A stretch of 64,000 nucleotides of DNA, taken from the NCBI RefSeq assembly GCF_910594005.1, contig NC_057815.1, positions 63,750,052 through 63,814,051 on the forward strand, given 5' to 3'. The notes under the pieces were generated by a model. It was not told the origin of the DNA, searched no databases, and saw only the letters and a list, made by a program, of their open reading frames with translations. A program made the position numbers and the translations under genes. The stretch is from Cervus elaphus (lineage: Eukaryota; Chordata; Mammalia; Artiodactyla; Cervidae). How positions within the stretch are numbered: the stretch's first letter is position 1; each line of letters starts with the position of its first letter. Below, piece after piece: positions 33,113-45,302 of this stretch.

Positions 33113-33332
33113 GTGTGTGAGTGCTAAACGCTTTAGTCGTGTCCAACTCTTTGTAACCTATGGACTGTAGCCGCCAGGCTCCTCTGTCCATGGGATTCTC
33201 AAGGCAAGAATACTGGAGTGGGTTGCCATGCCTTCCTCCAGAGGATCTTCCTGATCTAGGAATTGAACATGTATCTCTTAGGTCTCCTGCTTTGGCAGGT
33301 GGGTTCTTTACCATTAGTGCCTTGGGAAGCCC
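33113..33332 (-). mobile_element. Bov-tA SINE
   Basis: Reverse copy from GCTTTAGTCGTGTCCAACTC to TTAGTGCCTTGGGAAGCCC. Confidence 0.94.
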
Positions 33333-33334
33333 AA

Positions 33335-35535
33335 ATAGAAATAATGATATCACTTAATTCATTGAATTAGTAGGAAGGCTAAATGAATTTATATATAAAA
33401 AATTCAGCACCAAAGGGGGAGGCAATAAACACTCAATCTCTGGTAGCTCATGCTATCAGAACCTGTAGAGAACTTCTGTGTGACAGAGACACATTACTGC
33501 TTCTTGAGAAAGTATAAAATTAAAATACACAAACAAGGAAACATTATAAAGAAAGAATCGACTAAAATTCCATGAGATAATACATTTTCTGGAGCTGAAT
33601 AACCTTCCTCAAGTCAGTCCATAAGATTGGACATTTATGTAAGCAGGTAAAATGATCATGGTTACAGCAGAAAAATTACTTCCCAATGGTGTATAGAACT
33701 TGGTGGAGTCAATAAATTTCACTTATTTAAATTGGTGTTTCCACTTTATTGGAGAAATAATCATATCCTCCTTTAAATTATTCCAAGTAGATGGAAAACA
33801 CATGATTAGGAAAACCAGTTTTCTAAAAAAGTTTAGATTAAAAATGCTTCTAGGACAGCAAAGGCATGCATTCTATGCAATTTTCTCTCTATGATAATCA
33901 AAGCAGACAATGTTCATTCCTGATCTCTAAATGAGAGAGAAAGAAAAAGGAATAGGAAGATACCTTCAATGAAAGTAGTATAAAGTCTAAGAAACAAGAG
34001 TCAAAAATTTGAGACTTTGATGCACCAGATAAAGAGAAGACTGTATATCAGGGGATAGGATATGAGCTGTAGTTACAATGACAAGACCAGACATCAAAGC
34101 TTTTAAAGGCCACAGGATGCCTCTATCTTTCACCATCTCTTCACATCGTATAAGCTTCCCTGCTTAAATTGCAAATATACATGCATGCACACCCACACAC
34201 AGACAACTTTCCAAACCATAAACTGTATCTTATTATTTTAATAAAACAAGCAGTGTTAGAGTGATTGTAGGTAAACATTGGTTGAGGAGTGTGAAACCTT
34301 ATTTTGATGTTGTCCTGACACTAAGTAACTGGGACGTGTCAGTTCTGAGTTTTCTTCGCATGTAGTTAAGAGGCTGATACTGGATTACTGTTTCATCTCT
34401 TATGTCTCTAAATGACATGAATCTCTTTCATCTCTCCTATCAATGATTAAAAAACAAACAAAAAAACTTGGATCAGAGTGGGGGAAAGGTGGCATGCCAA
34501 AAGAAAGTGTGTTACTGAGAGATACAGTATTAAGATCACCTGATTCTCTCTTTTCCACTTCCTTTTAAAATTTGCTAAAATTGAAAACAGTAAACCATGC
34601 ATAGGTTCCAATTCATGGAGAAGAAACTCACCAAGAAAAACGGATAGCTGGCTAGTGTGTAAATCAGTGGAACAGCTCTTTTCTGACAGGATTTGAGCTT
34701 GGAAATGTATTAATAGCTATCTACTCATCCAATGAGAATTGTGGCTAATGAAGAATCACCTGAGAATTTCTGTGTGCCCATCTGAGTGCTCAGAGTTTCT
34801 GGAGAGTAGCTAAACTCCAGAAACAGCTGCAGTAATGGTAGTGGAGTTCAATCTAGGCGATGTTCTAGGGGCTACAAGGGTAATGTCAATGCAACAGCAC
34901 ATACAATACGTTAATATCCATGTACCTATACCACAGCATCTTTGGCTACAACTGTTGCACAACTATACCCAATATTAGAATGTAATCAGAATTCTTTGTT
35001 GTCATCTAATAAGAACTGTTGGGAATACAGATTCACAAAACTTCCAAAATGAGAGACCCTAATGTGGTGATTTAAAAGTTCCAGGTGCAAGATATGTATC
35101 ACATTTTACTATTTTATGACTGTAATATGACTGTGTTATAAGACTTGATAAAATGTTGATTTTAATAATGGTATCAGAACATGTGTTACTTATTCTAAAA
35201 GTGATAAAAATGATATTGTTCTATGATTTGATGTATTGAATTCTTTTTTAATACTCCTTGGGAACTTGCTTGTGATACTTGATATTAAAGTCTGTCGAGG
35301 ACTTAGATGAATTATTTGGGCAAAGCAACAGACTGATTGTTCAGGTTATAGAGAGGATATCAGTGATCTTCTAAATGATACAAATGCTTTTCATCAAATA
35401 CATGATCTGTTATTATTATTTATAAGATTATGACCAAAGTTCACAAGATGTAAGGAGGGATTTTCCTTAGGTTAACCTTATAAATCTAATCTTATAGAGA
35501 ATTCTGTAGATGGACCCACAGCTGCATTGAAAGAA
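33335..35535. other. Long intergenic stretch, nothing recognised
   Basis: About 2.2 kb without coding frames over 65 codons or a repeat I can name. A CA-type run is at about 34185-34205. Confidence 0.5.
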
Positions 35536-35605
35536 AGGAAAAAAGGAGAGAGAGAGAGAGAGAAAAAAAAAAAAGGAAGGTAAGGAGGAAGGAAAGAGAA
35601 AAGAC
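35536..35605. repeat. GA-rich low-complexity tract
   Basis: (GA)n followed by A-runs and GGAAGG units. Confidence 0.85.
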
Positions 35606-36299
35606 AAAAGGGGAAAAACACATTCCTGACTGGTAAATTACACAGGGAGTAGACTTTTTCTAAAGAAATTTTATTTATGTGGTAAACAGGGACCTAGGGC
35701 TTTTCTTGTTTAGTATCTGTAGTAACTGACCTCCTCCTTCCTTTCCCTGAAAGCTATTCTCATGCGATCTGCAAAAATATATTGGATATTGTGGATTATA
35801 GAGTGTCAAAACTATAGTGAATCTGTATTTACCATACTATTCTTCTTATTGTAGAGCATTTACTTTAGAAAACTTTTAACTGTTAAATTATTTTTCTATT
35901 TTGAGATGTAAGTCATTTAAAAGTCTCTGAGAGTTTGACAGCATAGAAATGTCTTTCTCAAGGACCTGGTAGCCATCCCCTTTGAAATGTATTCCTTGAG
36001 GAAGGCAGTGCATCTCACACCCAGTCTCTATGGGGAGTAGGAGCCTAACCTTGGTGTGTCTGTGCTTTAAATTGCAAAACAGCCTCTAGTTATGGAGAGA
36101 GCAGAAGATTTACTCTTTGTGATCGATACCCAATTTATAAATGCAGTTCCCTTGCAATGCCCCCAACCCCAAATTTTCAAATTCTCTCACCTTGGATTTC
36201 AAGGGTGTTGAGTATTCACTCTTGGTCTGTACTTCCTCTCCCTATTGCTGGCAATAGTATCAGGACAAAATGAACTTCTGTTTGTCTATTCCATCTTCT
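35606..36299. other. Intergenic DNA, nothing recognised
   Basis: No coding region. Confidence 0.5.
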
Positions 36300-37440
36300 G
36301 GGATTTTTTCAAACAGATATTCAAGAGAATGTTAGGGGGCCGTCTATGCAGGTGAGGACTACTTTGAGCACTACACTCACTGACGATGTGACCCTGCTTG
36401 TATACTGTCTAGTTGCACATGCCCACCGCTTTATTACTTGCCTTGCAGCCTGTGCTGCAATTAAGAATTGTCTTAATTCAGCTCTAAATTCACTTTTCCT
36501 TGTTTGTGAACATGTGCCATGGCTTCCCCCCACCCCCTCCTTTTCTTTTTCCTTTTTACCATCTGGTACAATGATAAACTTTGTCAGTTGAGGGCGCTAG
36601 TGAGGCACTGTGGGAAAAGAGAGTTTTGTTTCCAGATTCAGAGTCAGTCATGACTGAGCGACTCACACACACACAAATTCAGATATCCTGGCAGATGGAG
36701 ATTTAGTTCTTAACTCTAATCCTTTGAGTTTCCCTGGTGGCTCAGACGGTAAAGAATTTGCCTGCAATGCAGGAGACCCCGGTTTGATCCCTGGGAAGGG
36801 AAGATCCCCTGGAAAAGGAAACAAAAACCCACTCTAGTATTCTTGCCTGGAGAATTCCATGGACACAGGAGCCTGGCAGGCTACAGTCCATAAGATTGCA
36901 AAGAGTTGGAAATGACTGAGCGACTAACAACATCCCATGAACTCATTTCAAAGACATAGTTTGGTTTCCATCTCTAGTCTCCAACAGGCTCCTGCCGCTC
37001 TTGCCAACTGTAACAGGGCCCGGGTTCTAAGCCGCACCTAGCAGCCAGCAGCTTCCTCAGAAACCCATGAGTAGCTTTTCCTGGCACCCTCTAGAAGATG
37101 GATATCTGGCAGGTTCCACTGGATCAGCATCACAGGAACATTTCTGTCTCTCAGTGATCCAAGTCTGTGCCTTCTCTAATGACGTCTGAATTTCAGATCA
37201 GAAAGGGGAAGCTCCCCTCTTGGGTATTCTATCTCAGTTCTTCCTAGGAGTAGTGGCAGTCTTACATCTGTTGTTTCTACATCCTTTAGAATTCTCCTCC
37301 TTTCTTACTAGCCTGTCCCTCATTAGTTCAATCCCCAGTTAAAGTGAATGATTATTTAAATTAAACTTTCCCTGTCAAACACTGTGCGGTTTTTCGCTTT
37401 TGATCAGGCTGAGAAAGATACATAGACAAAGCTGCACTGT
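36300..37440. mobile_element. GC-richer unclassified repeat, interrupted by SINEs
   Basis: Composition changes sharply against the surrounding AT-rich DNA. Blocks such as GAGGGCGCTAGTGAGGCACTG, GCCCGGGTTCTAAGCCGC and CTTTCCCTGTCAAACACTG suggest an old LTR or retroelement piece, split by a BovA tail (about 36640-36675) and a Bov-tA (36725-36932). I cannot name the family. Confidence 0.35.
36725..36932 (+). mobile_element. Bov-tA SINE
   Basis: From GAGTTTCCCTGGTGGCTCAG to GAAATGACTGAGCGACTAAC. Confidence 0.94.
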
Positions 37441-37902
37441 GAGGAGATAGAATTTGGTATGAGTGTGCATCTTTAACGGCTATTTGGAAATTATATTTAA
37501 TGGCTATTTTGGAAATTATATTTACAAAATGGTGTTAAATTATATTAGTAGTTGAATTCAAGTTACTACCACTTGATATTTGCAATGAATTAAATCCTTC
37601 AAATTTGCAAATTTGTCCTGTTTAAGTATCACCTCACTCTGTATTTATTCAAGTGACTGTGGTTAGAACAGCATGATATTCTCTTTCCAAATTGATTTCT
37701 AGAGTATTTAAGTTTTTATAATGAAATGGTCAGTATACTTTTTTGCTTATTGTCTGTATTGTTAACTCATATTTATTATGTTATTGCATTCCTTGATCAA
37801 AAATTGAAAAATACAAAAAAACATGAATCACTTTTAGAATTAGGCTGCTTTTCCAGATTTAAATACACATTTGCCTGGAAACTCACGGATAATTTTCATC
37901 AT
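37441..37902. other. AT-rich intergenic DNA
   Basis: Contains a local tandem duplication near 37478-37520, where GGCTATTTGGAAATTATATT-like text occurs twice. Confidence 0.55.
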
Positions 37903-38590
37903 CAGTTCAGTTCAGTCACTTAGTCGTGTCTGACCCTGGCCTTCAGCACGCCAGGCTTCCCTGTCCATTACCAGCTCCTGGAGCCTGCTCAAACTCATGT
38001 CCATTGAGTCGGTGATGCCATCCAACCATCTCATCCTCTGTCGTCCCCTTATCCTCCTGCCTTCAATTTTTCCCAGCATCAGGGTCTTTTCCAATGAGTC
38101 AGTTCTTTGCATTAGGTGGCCAAAGTATTGGAGTTTCAGCTTCAGCATCAGTCCTTCCAGTGAATATTCAGGACTGATTTCCTTCAGGATGGACTGGTTG
38201 GATCTCTTTGTAGTCCAAGGTACTCTCAAGAATCTTCTCCAACACCACAGTTCAAAAGCATCAATTCTTCTGCACTCAACTTTCTTTATAGTCCAACTCT
38301 CACATCCATACATGATTCCTGGAAAAACCATAGCTTTGACTAGATGGACCTTTGTCAGCAAACTAATATCTCTGCTTTTTAATATACTGTCTAGGTTGGT
38401 CATAGCTCTTCTTCCAAGGAGCAGGCATCTTTTAATTTCATGGCTGCAGTCACCATCTGCAGTGCTTTTGGAGCCCAAAAAGATAAAGTCTGTCACTGTT
38501 TCCACTGTTTCCCCATCTATTTGCCATGAAGTGGTGGGACCGGATACCATGATCTTAGTTTTCTGAATGTTGAGTTTTAAGCAAACTTTT
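37903..38590 (-). mobile_element. BovB LINE, 3' part
   Basis: Antisense copy. Its minus-strand frame 37912-38640 is open for 242 codons (a fused non-BovB start, then LKLNIQKTKIM, SWQIDGETVETV, FIFLGSKSTADGD and onward to the 3' end). The element begins just after the YADD box. Being open that far suggests a fairly young insertion. Not a host gene. Confidence 0.94.
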
Positions 38591-39459
38591 AAGCAAAAAA
38601 ATGTGATTTTTGTCATATGTAGCACAAAGTATTGCAACATTGAAAAGATTTATAAAACCCAGTAATAGCTTCCTTAAGCTGATTTGGGATAGATAGTTAT
38701 ACTGAAGGATTTGGTTATCATTAAAATGGATATAAGGCTATACATTTGCTATTTCTTCATTAATGGTTTGCTATGTAACTGAATAATCTTTGATAAACAT
38801 CAGTTAAAGACAAAGACTAAGAATTATGTCATGGAAAATGATGGAGTAAGGAACTCAAAGAATCAAGCTACTCTACTATGAACTTTCAAAAACTGATAGA
38901 ATAAACATTTTTAGAATGTCAGGATCTAATCCAAATATGACAACCACCAGGGACCTGCTTAATGAAGAGGGGGGAAAAGCAGCTGAATTTTGGAAGAAAG
39001 TTTTATGGCATTTTTGGTCATTCACCTACCATCTTCCGTTTCACAGTTCAGCAGTAGCTGTGGGAATGGGGCCCGAATTTCTCGTGCACCTTGCAAGTGC
39101 CAGGAGATAATATGAATGCTTCTAAAAACACTGTAAGTGTGCATTTTGACCTATATGTTGGTTCACTAAAAAACCAGCACAGAGCATCACTTTTGTTCCC
39201 AACCACTTAGACTAGAGTAGCTTTGTGGGAGGAAGGGGGCTTGTCAAAAAGATTTAAAGACAAACCCTGCCTTATGTCCACTTAGAGTAAAGGACAGTAG
39301 TTAAGATAAACAGCAGACACCCCGCAAGGATATGAAGGAAAATGCTTCTTGGGGTTATATGGGCAGGCTCACAAGGACCACTGTATCATGGAATGTGTTA
39401 AGTAACACAGGTTCAGGACTGGATACTCATTCTGTGTGGCTGGACTTAAACTATCAAAG
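38591..39459. other. Intergenic DNA, possibly retroelement-derived
   Basis: The GC-richer piece at about 38930-39440 lies directly before an L1 fragment and may be part of an L1 5' region. I cannot confirm it. Confidence 0.35.
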
Positions 39460-40015
39460 CTGAATAAAGACATAACGAGAATAAAATTTCAGATCAATAT
39501 CCTTAATGAACTTAGATGCAAAATTTCTCAGCAAAATACTAGCTAACTGAATCCAGTAGCATGATAAAAGATACACCGTGACCAAGTGGGATATATTTCA
39601 GGAATGTAAGTGTGGCTCAACAACAACAAAAATCAGTATGAAACACCACATTAATGGAACAAAAGAAGCAAGCAAACAAAGAAAAACCACACAAAAAACA
39701 GAAACACATGGCCATCTTAGCTTGTGCAGAAAAACATTTAACAAAGTCTAATATCCTCTCATGATAAAAGTGCTCAGCAAGCTAGAAGTAGAGGGAAAAT
39801 TCTATGGCTAACTTTATGCACAATGGTAAAACACTGAAAAATTTTTCCCTAAGATAAGGATATGTGAAAAGGTACTCACCATCACTAATCATTAGTGAAA
39901 TGCAAATCAAAACCATAATTATCATTATCTCACATCTGTTAGAAGAGCTATTATCAAAAAGTCTAAAGATTACAAGTGTTGGTGAGGATGTGGAGAAAAG
40001 GGAACCCTTGTTTAC
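39460..40015 (+). mobile_element. L1 ORF2 fragment with internal deletion
   Basis: ATATCCTTAATGAACTTAGATG and GACCAAGTGGGATATATTTC are mid-ORF2. After about 39840 the text jumps to the C-terminal ORF2 block TACTCACCATCACTAATC ... GAAATGCAAATCAAAACC. Confidence 0.8.
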
Positions 40016-40264
40016 TGTTTTCTATCATAATCATTTCCATCTTTCAACTTATGTTTAATTTGTTCTTGTTTTTCTCACTTTTCAATAAGTATATAATGCA
40101 CATTTGTTTCAGAATATACAAAATAGACCTTAAACTGGGCCATAATTCAAGTCTTAACATATTTCATATGTTTAATATTGTAAAGAGCATATTCTCTGAA
40201 TACAATATATTTAATTAAGACTTAATTAAGAATATTATTCAAGGTTTTAAATATTTGGAAATCA
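40016..40264. other. AT-rich intergenic DNA
   Basis: Nothing recognised. Confidence 0.5.
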
Positions 40265-41405
40265 TGCAGCTCATATCTTCACATGCTAACAAGATTATGC
40301 TCAAAATTCTTCAAGCTAGATTTCAGCAGTGAACCAAGAACTTCTGGATGTACAAACTGGACTTAGAAAAGGCAGAGGAACCAGATATCAAATTGCCAGC
40401 ATCCATCGTTTTGTACAAAAATCAAGGCAATTCAAAAAAAAAAGAGAGAAAAATCTACTTCTGCTTCACTGACTACATTAATGACTTTGTGTGGTTGATA
40501 ACAAACTGTGGAAAATTCTTAAAGAGATGGGAATATCAGACCACCTTACCTGTCTCCTGAGAAACTTGTATGCAGAACAAGAGGCAACAGAACCTTGTAT
40601 GGAACAACAGGCTGGTTCAAAATGGGGAAAGGAGTATGTCAAGTCTGTATATTGTCACTATATATTATATATTGTACATCATGAGAAATGGCAGGCTGGA
40701 TGACTCACAAAACAAAATCAAGATTGCCAGGAGAACTATCAGTAACCTCAGACATGCAGATGATACCACTTAAATGGCAGGAAGGGAAGAGGAACTAAAG
40801 AGACTCTTGAAGGTGAAAGAGGAGAGTGAAAAAACTGGTTTAAAACTCAACATGCCAAAAACTAAAATCATGGCATCCCGTCCCATCACTTCATGGCAAA
40901 TAGATGGGGAAAAAGTGGAAATAGTGGCAGATTTTATTTTCTTGGACTCCAAAATCACTGTGAATGGTCACAAAATTGAAAGATGCTTGCTCCTTGGAAG
41001 AAAAGCTATGAGGAACCTAGACAGCTATTAAAAAGTAGAGATATCACTTTGCTGACAAAGGTCCAAGTAGTCCAAGCTATTATTTTTCTAGTATTCATGT
41101 GCAAATGTGAGAGTTGGCCCATAAAGAAGGCTGAGAACTAAAGAATTGATGCTTTCCAGCTGTGGTGCTGGAGAAGACTCTTAAGAGTCCCTTGAACAGC
41201 AGGGAGATCAAACCAGTCAATCTTAAAGGAAATCAGCTCTGAATATTCATTGGAGGACTGGTGCCAAAGCTGAAGCTCCAGTACTTTGGCCACCTGGTGC
41301 GAAGAGCTGAAACATTGGAAAAGACCCTGATGCTGGGAAAGACCGAAGGCAGGAGAAGAAGGGGATGGCAGAGGATGAAATGGCTGGATGGTATTCCAGT
41401 ACCCA
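40265..41405 (+). mobile_element. BovB LINE, reverse transcriptase to near 3' end, decayed
   Basis: It starts in the RT domain (GATTATGCTCAAAATTCTTC; translated LDLEKAEEPDIKLPASI) and passes the FCFTDYINDF block, which is altered from the FCFIDYAKAF seen at 29.5 kb. It then passes LRHADDTT, where the YADD box reads HADD, and IPKT/MPKTKIMASRPITSW, and ends near GGGATGGCAGAGGATGAAAT. Several frameshifts and stops are present. It is the longest of the older BovB copies here. Confidence 0.93.
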
Positions 41406-41699
41406 AAGTTTGAAAGCTAAAATCAAAAATGATCTCTTATGAAGATCTAAAATAACTACAAATTAAAAACAAGGAAAGGAATGGGAAAGATTGTATTAGA
41501 AGTGAAATATATTAGAGATAGATAATATCAGTGTTAACCTGAACACTTTTCATGTCAACTTAGCTGCCATCTTGGAAATAAATGCTTTGACAATAGAGCA
41601 TGATGATGTAAAACCCCAACAGTTAGCAATCAGAGTCTGAACTCTTTCCCTTTATAGGAAATAAAAATATTCTCTGCATGTTCAGAGACATTTGATAGA
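41406..41699. other. 3' flank of the minus-strand OR
   Basis: Nothing recognised. Confidence 0.45.
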
Positions 41700-42647
41700 T
41701 CACTGCTGGGATACATGATTCAGAAGAAAAATCTGTGCCACACGCTTACAAATTACCTTATTTTTTACCCCATAGACAATAGGGTTCAGTGCAGGTGGTA
41801 CAAGAAGGTAGATGGTAGACAGAAGAATATGAGTAGAAGGGACAACACGTCCAAAACGATGGCTGAAGAAGGAGAAGGCAAGAATATAAAACTCAAGGAA
41901 AACAAAAATGTGAGCTGTGCAAGTGTTGAATGCTTTGAGCCGTGCCTCCTTTTGATGTAGACGTAAAACAGCCTGGAAAATAAGGATATAGGAAATGAGG
42001 ATGAAAATCATATCAAATCCCAGAATTGTAAAACCTACAAAAAGACCACATGTTTTATTGACATGGATGTCTTCTGCAGCCAGCTTGACTACAGCCATGT
42101 GCTCACAGTAAGAGTGAGCAATTATAGTGGAATGGAAAAGGTGCAATCTTTTGATTAGCATAGGTAAGAGACCCACCAACACTGTAGCTCGAATTGCCAC
42201 TATCACCATCATGCGACCCAGAATTGAAGGTGTGAGGATGGATGTGTGCCTCAGAGGATCACAGATAGCAATATAGCGGTCAAACGCCATGGCCAACAGA
42301 ATGCCAGACTCCATGCACTGCAAGGCGTGAATGAAGAACAGCTGGGCTAAGCAGGTGTCAAAGGCCATGGAGTAAGACCTGAACCAGAAGATAGCCAACA
42401 TCTTGGGAGCAATGGCTGCACAGAGTCCCATGTCAGTGGCTGCCAACACTGCCAGGAAGATGTACATGGGCTGGTGTAGGCTGCGTTCCATAGGGATGAT
42501 GATCAGTAAAATGATGTTTCCCAAAAGAGCCACCAGGCACACAGCAAAAAAAGGAAACCCAATCCAAAACTGCATATGTTGTAGTCCAGGAATTCCAATC
42601 AAGATTACAGTTCTGGGGTTCAAATATGACATGTTAATGGATGCCAT
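41700..42647 (-). CDS. Class I olfactory receptor, OR52-family-like (minus-strand pair, member 2)
   Basis: An odorant GPCR of 315 residues, roughly three quarters identical by eye to the gene at 30063-31010. Seen: N5-M-S glycosylation site, GIPGL at 18-22, GN at 43-44, LHQPM at 57-61, C99, H107, MAFDRYIAIC at 120-129, SYCEHMAVVKL at 179-189, SY at 219-220, KAFNTCTAH at 238-246, HRFG at 263-266 and ALNPIVYG. Compared with all five other receptors here it lacks one residue in TM6 (ILAFSFF against ILAFFSFF, near residue 258). One extra residue at the C-terminus restores the overall length. The tail reads KNKVICKR where KTKxIRxR is usual. EC2 lacks the Cys pair at 171 and 191, as in its paralog. 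The ORF is open; the start is the only reasonable ATG. Confidence 0.92.
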   Translation of the reverse strand: MASINMSYLNPRTVILIGIPGLQHMQFWIGFPFFAVCLVALLGNIILLIIIPMERSLHQPMYIFLAVLAATDMGLCAAIAPKMLAIFWFRSYSMAFDTCLAQLFFIHALQCMESGILLAMAFDRYIAICDPLRHTSILTPSILGRMMVIVAIRATVLVGLLPMLIKRLHLFHSTIIAHSYCEHMAVVKLAAEDIHVNKTCGLFVGFTILGFDMIFILISYILIFQAVLRLHQKEARLKAFNTCTAHIFVFLEFYILAFSFFSHRFGRVVPSTHILLSTIYLLVPPALNPIVYGVKNKVICKRVAQIFLLNHVSQQ

Positions 42648-43122
42648 AGAGGTTGGTATTCTGTCTTCTCACCACTGATTTTGATACATGCAGAAGACTT
42701 AGATAGGAAGTCAAAATTGTTCAGGCTTCACTTTCATTCAACCTTTACCATTCAACCATACTGAGCATTTGTTCAGTGCTTTGGGTAGCAGTTTGGACAG
42801 AATTTTTTGAGGTTCTATAATACATGCCAAATGACAGAAGTAAGCAGTCATACAACAGCTTTATCATAACTGGAAAATGCAATTTTCAGTATTCTTGATA
42901 TAGCTCTTAGGTCTTGTGGAAATGAAAATTATGAAATGGAGAGCACCAATCTTTGGCATCTTCCTTGAGTCCTCATCTAGTTTGCCTGAAATGTCAGCAT
43001 TCAGATTTCCTTCTTTATCTTCTTCCAAATGCCATCCTATTTTCATAGCAGTTGGTTATTCTTCTGGGTGGCTTGGAGTCCCAGAAGAAATCTTGTTTCT
43101 GTTGTCCTGTAAGTGTTAGTAC
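42648..43122. other. 5' flank of the minus-strand OR
   Basis: A leader block at 42666-42688 (CACCACTGATTTTGATACAT, plus strand) is shared with the paralog at 31028-31050. No other feature. Confidence 0.5.
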
Positions 43123-43270
43123 TTAATCCTATGGGAACCTTCAGTGTTAGCCACACTGCTTCTGGTCCCAGTGAGTGAGTTGTTTATTCCTAGAGTTGGT
43201 TCTCAAATGAAATTTTTCAGAATAGATTTCACCTTTCTTAAATTATCTCATTCAATAAATATCAAACAAA
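43123..43270 (+). repeat. Direct repeat, copy 1 (partner 45303-45450)
   Basis: About 150 bases, from TTAATCCTATGGG through GCCACACTGCTTCTGGTCCC and GAGTTGGTTCTCAAATG to ATCTCATTCAATAAA, recur about 2.18 kb downstream in the same orientation with only a few differences. Confidence 0.9.
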
Positions 43271-44326
43271 CTACTGTTTTTGGGGACACTATATGTGACC
43301 TGGTATGCAAATTTGAAGAGAGTGGTCTTCTCTCAGACACAGACAGGTAAAGTTGGTTCTCTAAATAAATTAAGGCTCATTTATGTTTAGGGTTGATCTG
43401 TTGAGCAGAATAGGGAAGAACAGAAGTATGGAATAGACAGCCTGTTCTTTGTTGTTGTTATTATATTGCATAATATTATTTTTTATTATACATTATATAC
43501 ACATGCAGGATCTGGCTAGTTTAGACACACTCTGAAGTTAGATTAGCAAAATAATGGTTTGTTCCTGAGGTTCAGGATCAGTGGATCCCTAGATTTCTTG
43601 AGCTCTAAAATCACATATCCTACTTTACATATTAGACTTCCTGGAGTGCTGCAGCCCATGGGGTTGCAAAGAGTTGGACAGGACTGAGTTACTGAACAAC
43701 AACAATATATTAATGACTATAAGGGACAAAAATAGTAGGAGATCCTTGATTATGATTCTTTATAGAGCTGGCTGCTGCTAAATGTAACAACATTTATCTT
43801 ACGAGACCATTGTTTAGAACTTGTATCTCATGACTGATACTTGAAGGAGAGGAAAGGGGATTTGATTTACCTATTGGTTCCCACTTAGTGTTTGTAGAAG
43901 GATCACCTCCAATGACACTTTCTGATTAATGGTGTTGATAGTTATTACCTTGGGAATAGGATTTGAAGGATGGCATAATTTGAAACTCTATAAGGTTGTG
44001 CTTAAATGAATTTATTCAGTCTACCAGGGATTGATCATGTCAGATCAGTTGGAACAAGAGACATATGAGGGACAGTGGTTCTGGAGGATGCTAAAGAAGC
44101 ACAAAATATAGTTTTATTTTCTAGGTTTTAAAAACTACTGAACTTTTAATATATTTGTGGGTTATTTTAGTCTCGAAACTTAAGTTCTCTGAGTGTCTTA
44201 AATTGAGACACTTGACTGCCAAGTATTGGCAGTTTTGTCTTTAAATTTGTATATGAAAAGATACACAGAAATTAAGCAGGCATTTACCTTTACAGGTAAA
44301 CATACCTTTACAGGTATCTTTGAGCT
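43271..44326. other. Intergenic DNA with BovA tail
   Basis: A short BovA 3' piece is at about 43640-43708 (GCAGCCCATGGGGTTGCAAAG to CTGAGTTACTGAACAACAAC). Otherwise nothing recognised. Confidence 0.6.
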
Positions 44327-44525
44327 TCCCTGGTGGCTCAGACAGTAGTCTGCCTGCAATGCGGGAGAGCAAGTTTCGATCCCTGGGTTGGGAAGATCCC
44401 CTGGAGAAGGAAATGGCAACCCACTCCAGTATTCTTGCCTGGAAAATCCCATGGATAGAGGAGCTTGGCAGGCTACAGTCCATGGGGTCACAAAGAGTCA
44501 GACATGACTGAGCAATTTCACTTTA
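44327..44525 (+). mobile_element. Bov-tA SINE
   Basis: From GCTTCCCTGGTGGCTCAGAC to CAGACATGACTGAGCAATTTC. ACCTTTACAG occurs just before and just after it and may be part of the target duplication, although the same word also occurs a third time upstream. Confidence 0.95.
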
Positions 44526-45302
44526 CCTTTACAGAATCTTTTAAGCAACTGTATTATAGTAGTGATAATAATAATAATTGATCATAGTTGTAGTAATTTA
44601 ATTGTCTCTATTGTACATATATAAAATTTGAAGTAAAAATATGATCCATGCAATGTGTGGCAGTAATTAAATTTATTAATTTAGTTGATGAACCAAGCCT
44701 AAACCTATGGAAAAAAGAGAAAACTCTTTTCTGTATGTGAGACTTTATGTGGAAATTACACATCTTTTCCAGGTATCAAATTTTATGAAATGATATGTTT
44801 TTCTGTAATTTTTAAAAAATAAAATGAAATATTTTAAGTGACTATTTTACTGGTGAAAGTATTCTCATTCATAAATTCTCAAGTGTTATTTTATATGGAA
44901 AAACTAGTTATTCAGTCTATTCAATAAACTTTCCTCATGCAACAAATATTGAAGAACTTTCTTATTATAAATTAGGCATTAACTATAGTTGCTAGAAAGA
45001 TAAACATGAACAAAAGAAACCTCAACAACATTATACCAGAATTTTGTAAAGTTGAGCTTTTAAATTTATGTGATTGCCGAGGTAAGATCTTTGGCCCAAA
45101 GAAATATTGAAAGTTATGGTACAAATATGATCTTACATACATTTATTTATATTATTTTAAATGTACTGAACACACAAAAAAATGCTTATACCATTTTTAA
45201 GTTGTATATGGACATATAGCATATTCTAAAACCTGGACATACCCTTATTATTATTTTTTTTTTCTGTGTGTGCTTATGTACTCATAAATTACATCGGTGT
45301 GA
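44526..45302. other. AT-rich intergenic DNA
   Basis: Nothing recognised. Confidence 0.5.

Noticed and set aside
37997..38566. 189-codon plus-strand frame (also 157 codons at 54449-54922)
   Set aside because: Antisense reading of BovB; the similarity of the two frames comes from the shared element.
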